From Lactonifactor longoviformis DSM 17459 (lineage in GTDB: Bacteria; Bacillota; Clostridia; Lachnospirales; Lachnospiraceae), in the NCBI RefSeq assembly GCF_900129135.1, contig NZ_FQVI01000029.1:1-55356 (forward strand): a DNA stretch of 55,356 nt. The letters are read 5' to 3'. Position 1 is the stretch's first letter. Every line of letters begins with the position of its first letter. The position numbers were made by a program, and so were the translations under genes. This document shows positions 9,584-18,600 of the stretch, one piece after another. The notes beneath the pieces are model-generated. The model made no database searches. It saw nothing but the letters and a program-made list of their open reading frames with translations, and was not told the DNA's origin.

Positions 9584-9612
9584 ATCATACCATAGATCTA
9601 GTAAAATATTAA
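9584..9612 (-). promoter_or_regulatory. Probable promoter of the kinase-regulator-binding protein operon
   Basis: Minus-strand TTAATA (9607-9612) and TATGAT (9584-9589) are separated by 17 bp, about 40 bp upstream of the kinase start. The -35 box is weak, as is common for activated promoters. Confidence 0.45.
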
Positions 9613-9632
9613 GTATGCCGGACAGGTTTCGT

Positions 9633-9890
9633 CTAACCATTTCCCCTGTCCTTTCTGCATACGTGCAGCCTATGGGATCCGCTTTGTTTTATCAGTTCTA
9701 TCTGTCCGGACACACGCAGTACAGCTTCTAAAATCCCATTCGTATTAATTGGTTTTTCCAGATAATCGGATAGGCCGATAGATAATGCCTCTCTGGCATA
9801 GTACCAGTCCGTCAATAAACGGCAGATATACATCTATTATTACAATCTGCGGTCTATACCGGACAGCCTCAAAAAGGGCCTCCTCCCCGC
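9633..9890 (-). pseudogene. Remnant of a second response-regulator receiver domain
   Basis: Two frames on the minus strand give the two halves of a receiver domain. One frame reads 'ALFEAVRYRPQIVIIDVYL' followed by PFIDGL, with the phospho-acceptor Asp. The other resumes as 'YAREALSIGLSDYLEKPIN' with the conserved Lys. Aligned to the intact regulator nearby, about 25 codons between these halves are missing and the frame is shifted. There is no N-terminal part and no DNA-binding domain, so this is a decayed gene. It may have belonged to a duplicated YesMN pair. Confidence 0.75.
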
Positions 9891-10292
9891 TGCCCGGGGC
9901 AGCGCGAAAGATAAATCCCTGTGATTCCTTTGTCTTGTCTTATTATATAGCTGGTGTTACCGCGGCTAAATTCTAAATATCTAAGAACAGTAGACAATTC
10001 TAATATAAGTCGCTGTATTTGGTCTCTGACCTTACATCTTACCGGGATATCAATCGAGATAGGCATCTCCAATAATATATGGATTAGCATTTTAAACCGT
10101 ATATAATTGTGATAGAATAAGGAAAAGAGCATTACAACGGATTCCATAGCTGTACTATGTGAGGAGTTAAACTGCCAGCCGGGGGACCTGATAGAATACG
10201 TCCCTGATCACTCACAAGAAGATTCTGAATAGCTTTTATAGAATAACCGATTACTATCTGTCAACACTCTAACTAGGAAAGGACGTGTTACT
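9891..10292. other. Intergenic stretch without a recognisable gene
   Basis: About 400 bases between the regulator remnant and the Uma2-type gene. The short open frames here have no family resemblance and no ribosome site. It is probably further debris of the decayed regulator plus the leader of the next gene. Confidence 0.5.
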
Positions 10293-10835
10293 ATGCCATT
10301 GCCACAAGAAAAGATGTATACTATTGAGGATATCTATGCACTGCCGGAGGGCACCAGGGCAGAGCTGATTGACGGTGAGATTTTCTATATGTCACCTCCC
10401 AGCAGAACGCACCAGAAGATCATCAGCAAATTAAATCAAGTCATTGCCAACTACATTGATATTAATCATGGAGCTTGTGAAGTATATCCCGCTCCTTTTG
10501 CTGTTTATCTGGATGAAAACACTAATACCTACGTAGAGCCGGATATCTCCGTTATCTGTGATAAAAAGAAATTAGATGATAAAGGATGTAAAGGTGCTCC
10601 CGACTGGATTATAGAAATTGCTTCCCCTGGCAGCAGGAGAATGGACTATTATACTAAATTGTTCAAATATCGTACTGCCGGGGTGCGGGAATACTGGATT
10701 GTGGACCCGGATAAAAACAGAATTATGATATGGAACTTTGAGTCTGAGGATACCGGGGAATATACCTTTTCTGATTCCATTAAAGCCGGTATTTACAATG
10801 ACTTTTCCATAGACTTCTCACAACTCAATATTTAA
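10293..10835 (+). CDS. Uma2-family (DUF820) putative endonuclease
   Basis: A 180-residue protein of the PD-(D/E)XK-fold Uma2 family. The likely metal-binding residues are Asp84 in 'YVEPDISVI', Glu108 in 'PDWIIEIASPGS' and Lys122 or Lys125 in 'YYTKLFKYR'. The family's 'GVREYWIVDPD' segment follows. The length matches the family. GGAAAGGA precedes the ATG, and a good terminator follows directly, so it is a single-gene unit. Members are abundant in cyanobacteria and scattered in Firmicutes, often near mobile DNA; none of the nuclease roles proposed is settled. It lies beside a decayed mobile element here, which fits acquisition by transfer. Confidence 0.88.
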   Translation: MPLPQEKMYTIEDIYALPEGTRAELIDGEIFYMSPPSRTHQKIISKLNQVIANYIDINHGACEVYPAPFAVYLDENTNTYVEPDISVICDKKKLDDKGCKGAPDWIIEIASPGSRRMDYYTKLFKYRTAGVREYWIVDPDKNRIMIWNFESEDTGEYTFSDSIKAGIYNDFSIDFSQLNI

Positions 10836-10842
10836 CGGATTT

Positions 10843-10878
10843 CCGCCCGATGTTTTAAAGCATGGGCGGTTTTCTTTT
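10843..10878 (+). terminator. Terminator after the Uma2-type gene
   Basis: The arms CCGCCC (10843-10848) and GGGCGG (10864-10869) are followed by TTTTCTTTT. ATG and CAT inside them extend the pairing. Confidence 0.8.
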
Positions 10879-11487
10879 GCCCCCATCCTCTTCTCTGCGC
10901 TTTTATCTATGAGGAAGAACGGGGATGTAGCCTCGACTCTGGAGGAATGGCGACTTTCACGAGAGGGTTCCATTCTTGTCTAGAGCGAAATTCTCATTTC
11001 TAGGGTTTTGTGTGTTTTAAGGTAGTACGTCGGTGTACGGTATCTCTTAAAACCACTACACAGGCACCGGGGGGGCCTCTGATATCGTTTTCCCGTAGTT
11101 CCTTCGTTGTTCGATTGTATTTTCCCCAGTTTAAACCTTAACATTTCATAACATCCTGGCAGCTACAGCCTCTATGTAAACATCGGGAATTAGAAAATGA
11201 ACCTTAGTGTTTCTTAGCATTTAGACCCGTCATTTATTCGTTTCGTTTTGTAAACGTTATAACTGCAGACGTATTAACATCCCCTTTAAGAAGACATTAC
11301 TTTTTAGGAGTCAGATATGACAGAAAAGCACCCCATAGCTTAGCACATTACACTTTGTTTGAATCTATCAATAGGCACATTCAAGACTTTTAATAGCTTT
11401 TCTATTTTGATATTCTTTTTTGCAGTTCTCTATTAATACTCTTTGTATACTTCCTACCGTAAATCCTCTTCCCGGCCAGTTTTCAGA
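10879..11487. other. 600-base gap at the edge of the decayed mobile element
   Basis: No intact gene is visible. TTTTAA and TTAAAA flank a 27-base stretch near 11017-11050. A start-less minus-strand frame at about 11370-11480 (contains 'GFTVGSIQRVLIENCKK') could be a fragment of a small phage-type protein, but I cannot place it in a family. Confidence 0.4.
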
Positions 11488-11646
11488 TTATGCCCTGGTT
11501 CTGCTGCCAGAGCTGTACCTATTTTCTGTGGTATCAATTCCGGCCTGTATATGGATCACAAGTTGTTCATTACTTAATTTCTCATGCTTCGCTCTTGCTT
11601 CGTAAATTTCCTTTCGAATCCTCACAGCCTTGATATCATTTGGCAT
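11488..11646 (-). CDS. Small hypothetical protein of the mobile element (52 aa)
   Basis: The frame begins at an ATG with AGGAGGG nine bases upstream, which is the main support. The product (starts MPNDIKAVRIRKE) is charged and probably helical, with no cysteine pairs, signal or known motif. It is last in a run of minus-strand small genes behind the primase, the usual order in phage early or satellite modules. Function unknown. Confidence 0.5.
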   Translation of the reverse strand: MPNDIKAVRIRKEIYEARAKHEKLSNEQLVIHIQAGIDTTENRYSSGSRTRA

Positions 11647-11720
11647 AAGCCCTGCCCTCCTGTAAGATATATTTAAAGGGTTCAGGAGAGAGGGCTTGTC
11701 TAAATACACAGGCCTGTTTT

Positions 11721-11993
11721 TTATTCCTCTTCTAAGGCTCTCTTAGCACTTTCCAGGGCTGCTAACGTGTTGCTGGCACGATTCTTTAGGGTAACGCAAA
11801 ACTCCTTTATTTCCTGCTTATTCGCTGGTAAATAATAGCCTCCCGTAGTACTGCTTAGTATTACGGCTCCTGCTGCCCGTTCAGAAGCTATCACCTGCTG
11901 CAGCTCCCTTGTACTGTTACATTTTGCCAGGTTTACTAGCTCCTCTGATGGAATAGCGTTCTCTTTGCCTGTGGGTAATAATTCTACAATCAT
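11721..11993 (-). CDS. Small phage-type winged-helix-like protein (90 aa)
   Basis: A 90-residue protein with GGAAAGGA before its ATG. Its central part ('LVNLAKCNSTRELQQVIASE' then 'GAVILSSTTGGYYLP') resembles a compact helix-turn-helix with a beta wing, a form I associate with small regulators in prophages and integrative elements of Lachnospiraceae. The C-terminal third is probably helical. Its position among the small genes after the primase supports a phage or satellite origin. The assignment rests on pattern memory only. Confidence 0.6.
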   Translation of the reverse strand: MIVELLPTGKENAIPSEELVNLAKCNSTRELQQVIASERAAGAVILSSTTGGYYLPANKQEIKEFCVTLKNRASNTLAALESAKRALEEE

Positions 11994-12108
11994 ATAAATA
12001 TCCGTTCCTTTCCGGACCGAATCATGCTATTATTTAAGTGTGTGGTGCATGGCCTCGGCCCTGTACTGTAGCCCTGTGGGAAGGTGGTGCTTCCTATAGG
12101 GCTGATTT

Positions 12109-12270
12109 TTAGTCTCTGTCCGCAATCATCTGCAGCCCCTGAACTTTCAGCATCTCAATGGCTTGTTCTTTTGTAAATCCGTATTCAGCCAGAATTTCGA
12201 TTTTGTGGTTCTGCTCTGCTATCCAGTTTCGGAAGATCTGATCCTTGTGCTTCTGCGATATCTGATACAT
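12109..12270 (-). CDS. Small hypothetical protein (53 aa)
   Basis: Starts MYQISQKHKDQIF and ends MIADRD. The ATG overlaps the stop of the preceding 43-residue frame as TAATG, and GGCAGGAGA stands just ahead. This coupling makes both small frames credible. The sequence 'GFTKEQAIEMLKVQ' looks like a short helical motif. No family is recognised. Confidence 0.55.
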   Translation of the reverse strand: MYQISQKHKDQIFRNWIAEQNHKIEILAEYGFTKEQAIEMLKVQGLQMIADRD

Positions 12271-12401
12271 TATTTTCTCCTGCCTTTCTTTTTGGATTTC
12301 ATGAATTGATACATCTTTGCCTTCTGCCTGGGAATCTCCACCTCCCCTGGCTCCTGAATCACTCTGAACTGATTCTCAGTGCCTGTTTTTCTTTTGTTCA
12401 T
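12270..12401 (-). CDS. Small basic hypothetical protein (43 aa)
   Basis: Starts MNKRKTGTENQF and ends KSKKKGRRK; strongly basic at both ends, so it might bind nucleic acid. GAGGTG precedes the ATG and its stop overlaps the next start (TAATG). It sits just downstream of the primase and the origin-like repeats. No family is recognised. Confidence 0.5.
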   Translation of the reverse strand: MNKRKTGTENQFRVIQEPGEVEIPRQKAKMYQFMKSKKKGRRK

Positions 12402-12427
12402 TCTGGTTCACCTCATTTTCTTTACGT

Positions 12428-12686
12428 GCGGAGATTCCGGCGGAGGAAAAGCGGAGGCAACGTTACACTGAAAAAGCCTGTATTTATGCGGGTTTAGGCG
12501 TCCTAATACCCCCGGCGGAGTTTTTTTTCAACTTCTTATCGTATATAGCCAAAATCACTTGAATATCATTATTTTTCATTTTTACCGTTAAAATAATCTC
12601 CGCTTTTCCGCTTCTATTGATTTTAAAGGGTTTTCTGCTCCGCTTTGGTCTTTAAAACCTCCGCTTTTCCTCCGCCACCCCTCCGC
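12428..12686. other. Origin-like array: two sets of inverted GCGGA iterons around an AT-rich core
   Basis: GCGGA occurs four times on the plus strand (12428, 12440, 12451, 12515) and six times on the minus strand (TCCGC at 12599, 12607, 12639, 12660, 12671, 12682). The sets point toward each other and flank an AT-rich stretch at about 12520-12598. A 19-bp unit at 12439-12457 recurs as an exact inverted copy at 12658-12676. This is the layout known for staphylococcal pathogenicity-island origins: iterons on both sides of an AT-rich region at the 3' end of the replication gene. The right-hand set enters the last codons of the primase gene. Confidence 0.65.
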
Positions 12687-14598
12687 TTTTGAATGGAAAC
12701 TGTTCCTGCTCATACTCTTCCTGTGTAACATTCTGGAAACCACTGTTTTTCAATTTGAGATTCCGGTATACCATCACACCCCTTTTCCCATCAATATTGC
12801 CTTTATCTGCCGGACATCCGTTGGCCTCCATCCTGTCCTTGATGTTTTGTTTATTTACATGTGTATATTCATTCATTATGCACCATGTAATATAAGCCCC
12901 ATCAAAATCAGCTTTTAATACCATGTCTGCTCTGTCTCCCGTAACTGTATAGAATTCCGAAAGGTAACGGAATACCGTGTCCATTTTCTCCCTGTAATCC
13001 TTCACGGCTATTTCGCAAGCAACAGACTTCGTTACCTTAAACTTATTATCTATCAGCCTATGTAGCCCTTCCAAAAACCAATTCATAATTGCATTACGCT
13101 CCGTAAGCATTTTGTCTAAAATGGCCCCGTCCCGGCGCTCTTGTTCAATTGTGTTTATGCATGGTATAATACAAAGTCTCTCGAATACATGACCTCCTTT
13201 ATCGTCTTGAAAGCTCGGAAGGTTATTACAGGCTATTGCAATACCACCGGGAAAGATATAATAAAATGGCTGCTTATTCTTTGGCTCTACCTTCACCGGA
13301 TCGCCGCCTGTCAACTGTTTGAAAATGGCACTGTCCTTGATTTCGCTTCCTGTTTGATCCCCAATGCTGATTAGCCTCTTTCCTACAATGCTCCCTAAAG
13401 CAAACTTCGAATTTTCATTCATGTGTTGGATAGGAATATTTGCTATCTTATCTGATCCCAGTAGTTCCCCTACAAGATTGAGAATCTGTGTCTTACCTGA
13501 GTTTCCCAGTGCAGACCACAGGACTAAACACAGCTTTGCACGAAATACCTTTACATTGGAAAGGATTAAACCAAGATATTCTTGAATGACTGCTTTCTTT
13601 TCCCCATCCACGTTACCATCATGATCACTACATAAATCGTTAATATAGCGCTCAAATACGGGTCGGCTATTGTCCTCTGGATGATATTCGCAATCAAGCT
13701 GGACTGTGCTGTATACCTTTGGGCTATGTGGCTCCAGCTCCCTTGTTTTAAGATTATATAACCCATTCCGCAAGTTTATATACTGCTCATTTATATCTAA
13801 CTCACGAAAGGTACAGATATTGTTTTCTTTACAGAGAAGAAGGTTGTACACATTATTAATCATGTAATCACTGGCAAACCCTACAGGAACATATTTTCTA
13901 ATGATGGATTTCACCTTGTTACGATTACTTTTTACATATACGCCGTGTTCATAAATATAAAAATCGTCCTTTTCCTCGTCTGGTCTCCTCACTATAAGGT
14001 AAGAAAGCCCACGACTGATGCTATCTGCTAAAATATCTCCATTAATTTTAATCTTTGCTTTCTTCCCATCCCCTTCCACCATCAGCCACGGAGCACCGAC
14101 ATTCTCCGCTTCTGAAATTAACTGCTGCAAATCCTCTTTTGTATGCCCTTCTTTTTCCAGGTAGTCGGTCACATCTCCTTTGTTTGCTTCTGATGTGATT
14201 GTCCAACGTATAGAATGTGCATAATGCTTTAAGTCTTTCATAATCTGGTCTTTCAATTTCAAGCCTGACTCGTCATTGTCCGACAATATCACTACTTTGG
14301 CCCCGGTAAAATAAGAGGCAAATTTCTTATTCCAGTCATTCGCCCCGCCTGCCGTTGTTGCAGTATACCCCAGCTTTTTAAGAGTATCGGCATCCTTTTC
14401 TCCTTCTACTATATAAACGGGATATCCACACTGGACAGCGCGTATCAGTTCCGGTAAATGATACAGAGTGGCCAGATTGCTTTTTTTGCAATACTTATAG
14501 GTGTCACCCTTCTTATCTACAGTTATATATCGTATTTCTTTGCCTTCAAATCTTACCTTTGAATATAGATATTGTCCTGCTGCAGACTTGTAAACTGC
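12652..14598 (-). pseudogene. Phage/satellite primase-helicase, 5' end missing
   Basis: The open frame covers 649 codons. It holds a Toprim region ('YIVEGEKDADTLKKLGY', 'KVVILSDNDESG') and then a D5/P4-type SF3 helicase with Walker A 'ALGNSGKTQ', the 'GKRLISIGDQTGSE' motif and the sensor Asn in 'ACNNLPSF'. The expected N-terminal zinc-finger and catalytic primase part is absent. The frame stops at 14599 and there is no Met codon before the Toprim region; the first possible start is a GTG inside the Toprim domain at 14292. I therefore call it 5'-truncated, though a helicase-only product from an internal start is possible. It would have driven replication from the adjacent iteron array. Confidence 0.82.
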
Positions 14599-14605
14599 CT
14601 ATATT

Positions 14606-15667
14606 ATGTTTAATGAAGATTTAATGAGAGTTTCATTATGTATTGAAGATGGAAACTTTACTGGTGATATGAGAACTTATGTTCCAAAAGATATCGAACA
14701 TTTTACTTTGGGGGAGAATCTATTCAGCTTTTTAAATCTGAGTATCACTAATATCAACCGCATTCAAAAAATTGTTATATCTAATCCAAGATGGGATGAA
14801 CACCACGAGCAGGATGATACGGAAGCTTTTTTAGCCGAACTTGATTGCGTTTATTTGTATCTATTATTTTATTCATTTAATAGAGAGCATTTAGGCAATC
14901 AATACACAAGCCGTTTAGACCGTCTTGTAAAAGAATTTGACTTTGCGCTTAATTTCTGTTGTAATGACAACTTTGTTCCTCAATTCAATCACTTATCATC
15001 AATGGAGAGATATTACTTATATAGTAAAATTTATATAGATAACATCAATACTATTGATAGGCATTATCAACAGCATAGATACCTATTTATGGAAGCGTCA
15101 CAAACTGATTTATTGAATATGTTACCAAACATGGAGAAGAAAACTGATAAATTTGGACTTATACAAGATGAATTTGAACCTGTCACGGAACTTCCAGAAA
15201 TTCCTTCTAAGTTTTTGAGTATGTTCCATAATACAAGAGTTACACCTATATTTCGTTATGAATATAGCGCAATAGAAAGATACCTTATGGAAGGACTATT
15301 TTTGCTAATCAAGCTAAATATACGTATAAAAAAATGCAGTAATTGTGGTAAATATTTCATACTTAAAGGTGATTATGCAACAGACTATTGCGACAGAATT
15401 ATTGACGGACAGAAATATACCTGTAAAAAATTTGCTGCCATTCAGGCTCGTAAAAAGAAAGTTAAGAGTAACCCTGTTATTAGAGAATATGAAAAAGCGT
15501 ACAAACGTTATTATGCTAGGGTTACTAATAAAAAATTATCAAACGAAGATTTTCGACTCTGGACTGAGGAAGCGTCTAAAAAGCGTGAAGAAACTGCTGC
15601 ACGATATGCTGCTTCCCCCTCAGAAGATATTATCAAAGAATTTAAAGAATACTTAGGCAATAGATAG
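14606..15667 (+). CDS. DUF6076-type protein with a C-terminal Cys-rich motif, possibly 5'-truncated
   Basis: A 353-residue protein. Its C-terminal third carries 'KKCSNCGKYFIL', then 'TDYCDR' and 'YTCKKFAA', a four-cysteine zinc-binding pattern, followed by a basic helical tail. I associate this with DUF6076 proteins, common beside recombinases and mobile DNA in Lachnospiraceae; function unknown. The first ATG has no clear ribosome site, and the frame closes upstream at 14591-14593. This is the same spot where the divergent primase frame is cut, so the N-terminus may also be lost. Its AT-rich codon use differs from the neighbouring housekeeping genes. A strong terminator follows. Confidence 0.65.
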   Translation: MFNEDLMRVSLCIEDGNFTGDMRTYVPKDIEHFTLGENLFSFLNLSITNINRIQKIVISNPRWDEHHEQDDTEAFLAELDCVYLYLLFYSFNREHLGNQYTSRLDRLVKEFDFALNFCCNDNFVPQFNHLSSMERYYLYSKIYIDNINTIDRHYQQHRYLFMEASQTDLLNMLPNMEKKTDKFGLIQDEFEPVTELPEIPSKFLSMFHNTRVTPIFRYEYSAIERYLMEGLFLLIKLNIRIKKCSNCGKYFILKGDYATDYCDRIIDGQKYTCKKFAAIQARKKKVKSNPVIREYEKAYKRYYARVTNKKLSNEDFRLWTEEASKKREETAARYAASPSEDIIKEFKEYLGNR

Positions 15668-15681
15668 TGAACAACATAGAC

Positions 15682-15720
15682 AAGGCCCCCATTACCTACC
15701 AGTAGAGGGGGCCTTTTTAT
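15682..15720 (+). terminator. Terminator after the DUF6076 gene
   Basis: The perfect arms AAGGCCCCC (15682-15690) and GGGGGCCTT (15707-15715) are followed by a T run. Confidence 0.88.
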
Positions 15721-16133
15721 TCTCAACAATCCTTGATTTAGATAGAATAATAATGAGCTTGTGTAGAAGTTGTGTAGTACTCACTTCAGGACAAACTGAG
15801 CACGGCATATCAGAGAGACAAAAAATGCTCCAAAACCGCATATTTTCTGATAAAATGAGGAGTGCCCAGGTACCGGGTACCTGGGCAATTATTATGAAAA
15901 AATTTTATATGTGTAATGAAAACATTACCAATATACTTGTCAAAGTAGTTCTTTGAACTTTCTATATAATACCAACGTCATTTGAACATAATATGAATAA
16001 TTCATGAACAAATTGTAAAATATAATAAATCTGCCCATATTTTTCCCATGTACAAAAAGAAAAATGTTCTATTTGCACAATCCATTAAATTCCACATGTG
16101 CTTACTATGTACAGTACGCATCATTTTACCGCT
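15721..16133. other. Gene-free 400-base stretch
   Basis: AT-rich, with no frame that has a ribosome site or family resemblance. Its one striking element is the palindrome at 15864-15886, listed separately. Confidence 0.5.
15864..15886. repeat. Perfect 23-bp dyad
   Basis: GCCCAGGTACC and GGTACCTGGGC flank a single G. There is no T run, so it is not a terminator. The tight symmetry resembles a protein-binding site or the core of a recombination site. Confidence 0.6.
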
Positions 16134-17036
16134 TTAATTGAAAAAATTGTCGAAAAAGTTCACAATTCCGTCCCAAAGTCTCTGGAAAAAGTTACCCACC
16201 TTCTCTTTATCCGCATCACTTAAGTTCAAATCCATCTTACTGAGCTTATCGTACAGATCCTTTGCCTGGGATTTCAGATCGTCAATATTCAGATTCAATC
16301 CGTCAATCTTGGACATTAAGTCAACAATTTTCTGCCTGTCCGCCTCTGAGAGATTGATCTCCAGCTCTTCGGCAGCCTGGGTGACAATCTTTTCTACCTC
16401 CTTGGGATCCGCATTCTCTGCCTCTACCACTTTTTCCTTCACAGCACCGATTAACTGCTCCGCTTTTTCTGAATCGCCAATATCCTCCCCCAGCTGGCTG
16501 GTAACCACCAGCTCATTCGTTGCCGTATCCACGCTTTCAGCAGAGACGGTTTCTCCTGTCATGTTCTCATAAGATTTAATCGCTCCAACCAGAGCTGCCG
16601 TACCGGAAATCTTGAAGGGACCCGCCACTTTAATATCCGCGTCCTGGATACCAGCCGTTGCCAGTGCATTCTGGTACATCCCCACAGTGCAGTAAGAAAT
16701 ATTCTGGGTCTTCACCTTGATGCCATAACCGCTTTCTTTTCCCACTACAAGAACAGAGGAAAGCGCTCTTGAACCAATCACGCTGGCATCCAGATAACCA
16801 TCCAGATATTTATGTTCATCCTTATTGGTCACTTCCGCGACCGTATAGTTTTTTAATTCATCTTCCGTAACCCCCAGTAACTCCAGGACCTTTGCACGCT
16901 CGTCCTGCTTTAGATCTGCTCCCAGGGAAATATATGGTGTTTCAAGCTTCGCATCCTCTCTGTCTGCCATAACAGCCATAGGTGTCATAACTGTCATGAT
17001 AGCTGCCAGGAGAACCGCCAATCCTCTTTTCTTCAT
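16134..17036 (-). CDS. Secreted DUF1002 protein
   Basis: A 300-residue protein. It has a signal peptide (MKKRGLAVLLAAIMTVMTP..., cleavage after AVMA) and the DUF1002 body ('ISLGADLKQDERAKVLELLG', 'YLDGYLDASVIGSRALSSV'). The second half is helical and coiled-coil-like with repeated Leu-Asn-(Ile/Leu) blocks, ending in an aromatic tail. GAGAGGAG precedes the ATG. Members are found across anaerobic Firmicutes as exported proteins of unknown role. It is a single gene, divergent from the ROK regulator; no functional link between the two is evident. Confidence 0.85.
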   Translation of the reverse strand: MKKRGLAVLLAAIMTVMTPMAVMADREDAKLETPYISLGADLKQDERAKVLELLGVTEDELKNYTVAEVTNKDEHKYLDGYLDASVIGSRALSSVLVVGKESGYGIKVKTQNISYCTVGMYQNALATAGIQDADIKVAGPFKISGTAALVGAIKSYENMTGETVSAESVDTATNELVVTSQLGEDIGDSEKAEQLIGAVKEKVVEAENADPKEVEKIVTQAAEELEINLSEADRQKIVDLMSKIDGLNLNIDDLKSQAKDLYDKLSKMDLNLSDADKEKVGNFFQRLWDGIVNFFDNFFN

Positions 17037-17159
17037 TTTACTTGCTCCTCTCTTATTTCCTTATTTACTCCCCAATGGCACTGCCATTACTTCCCACCCA
17101 TTATATCACAGAACATTTTTCATTACACTTAAATAAGAATTAAGATTTTCTAATTTATT

Positions 17160-17188
17160 TTGGCTTTTCCATACAATTATGCTAAAAT
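17160..17188 (+). promoter_or_regulatory. Probable promoter of the ROK regulator gene
   Basis: TTGGCT (17160-17165) and TAAAAT (17183-17188) are 17 bp apart, 30 bp before the start codon. Confidence 0.5.
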
Positions 17189-17217
17189 AAAAGTAATATT
17201 TTACAGAGGTGATAACC

Positions 17218-18381
17218 ATGATATCCGGCAGCCAGGAAATGATCCGAGACATTAACAGACGACTTGTTTTAGAAAATATAGTGAATAACGGGCCCATCTC
17301 CAGGGCCGCCCTTGCAAAGGTCCTGCACTTAACCAAGGCCACAATATCAAATATTGTGCAGGAACTTTTAGATCAAAAACTGGTCACCGAGATCGGAAGC
17401 GGAGATACTGCTATGGGAAGGAAACCAATCATGCTGGCCTTTCCACAGGACAGCGGACATGCCCTGGCTGTAAATATCGGTGTAGAGCAGATTACCCTGC
17501 TCACTTCTGATCTTAAGGGACAGAATTGTGCGGTCAGGGAATATCCCTTCCCTCAAAGAGAACCGCTCCTGAAATACCTAATCAGGATTCTTCACAGTAC
17601 CATCGACAGTCTGCCGGCCACAACTCATGGGGTAGTGGGAATCAGTATTGCAATTTACGGAGTCGTGTACGAGAATACGTTACTTTTTACGCCTTACTAT
17701 AAGATGCCCCAGCCCGACCTTTGCAGCCTGCTGGAAGAAGAATTCCGTATACCTGTAAAAGCCGAGAACGAAGCTAACCTTTCTGTTCTGGGTGAATCCG
17801 CCTTCCACTTTAATTATCAGGATATGATAATGATTAATGTCCACGACGGTATTGGTATGGGGATCTTAATCGAAGGACATCTCTATACCGGTCACAACGG
17901 TTATGCCGGAGAATTTGGACACACTATCCTTTATCCTAACGGAAAGCTCTGTCCCTGCGGAAACAGGGGGTGCATTGAACAATATGCCTCCGAGACAGCC
18001 ATTTTGAAGGAATATGCCCGCAGGAGATATCTGCCGTCTATTACACTGGACGATTTTCTCTATGCCTATCGCTCCAATGAACCGGTAGCCATGGATATGA
18101 TGGACCTCTTTGTTCAGTATATGTCCATTGCTATCAACAATGTACAGAATACCTTTAATGCAGACCTAATTGTGCTCAACAGCGCCTTTACCAATTATAT
18201 TCCGGATCTGCTCCAGAGAATACAGAATTCCTTAGGAACCATGCAGAACCGGGACTGCCGGGTTATCTTATCCCAGCTCCAGGATATCTCAGGGCTGATA
18301 GGAGGGGTTCGAATCAGTGTGGAAAATTTCCTGGAAATTGAACATCTGAAGATAGATGCGGCAACGCTCGGCACCAGATAG
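17218..18381 (+). CDS. ROK-family transcriptional regulator (NagC/XylR type)
   Basis: A 387-residue regulator. The N-terminal winged helix-turn-helix ('GPISRAALAKVLHLTKATIS') is followed by a ROK sugar-kinase-like fold with 'GYAGEFGHTIL' and the zinc-binding motif 'CPCGNRGCIEQYAS'. I start at the ATG at 17218, which has AGAGGTGA ahead, and not the GTG nine bases earlier. Such proteins bind DNA and release it on binding a sugar or sugar phosphate. No carbohydrate gene is adjacent, so its targets lie elsewhere or it controls itself. It ends shortly before a shared hairpin terminator. Confidence 0.92.
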   Translation: MISGSQEMIRDINRRLVLENIVNNGPISRAALAKVLHLTKATISNIVQELLDQKLVTEIGSGDTAMGRKPIMLAFPQDSGHALAVNIGVEQITLLTSDLKGQNCAVREYPFPQREPLLKYLIRILHSTIDSLPATTHGVVGISIAIYGVVYENTLLFTPYYKMPQPDLCSLLEEEFRIPVKAENEANLSVLGESAFHFNYQDMIMINVHDGIGMGILIEGHLYTGHNGYAGEFGHTILYPNGKLCPCGNRGCIEQYASETAILKEYARRRYLPSITLDDFLYAYRSNEPVAMDMMDLFVQYMSIAINNVQNTFNADLIVLNSAFTNYIPDLLQRIQNSLGTMQNRDCRVILSQLQDISGLIGGVRISVENFLEIEHLKIDAATLGTR

Positions 18382-18559
18382 ATATTTTTTTAACATTCAT
18401 AAATCTTTCGATCTTTATTCATGATTTCTTCACAAGTTTAACATGAATTCATCATATTTAGCCGATATACTATAAACATAAAAATAATACAGGAACAAGA
18501 TTATTTTTATAATTTTCTTTTTCATATGTCGACAAATGTCGACTCTCCTTCCTTTAATA

Positions 18560-18594
18560 TAAATGGAACGCTAGCGATAGCGTTCCATTTTTTG
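18560..18594 (+). terminator. Hairpin terminator between ROK gene and rsmA
   Basis: The 11-bp arms ATGGAACGCTA and TAGCGTTCCAT close on a GCGA (GNRA-type) tetraloop and are followed by six T on the plus strand. Three A on the other side extend the pairing, so it may also stop the convergent rsmA transcript. Confidence 0.85.
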
Positions 18595-18600
18595 TTTCCT

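Noticed and set aside
9869-10147. Minus-strand 92-codon frame
   Set aside because: It has no ribosome site and no recognisable domain; it partly overlaps the response-regulator remnant in a different frame.
15753-15956. Plus-strand 67-codon frame after the DUF6076 terminator
   Set aside because: It has no ribosome site or family resemblance, and it runs through the 23-bp palindrome.
18527-18542. GTCGAC-containing dyad before the ROK/rsmA terminator
   Set aside because: It is a short repeat of a six-base palindrome with no link to a promoter or gene start; chance is sufficient.
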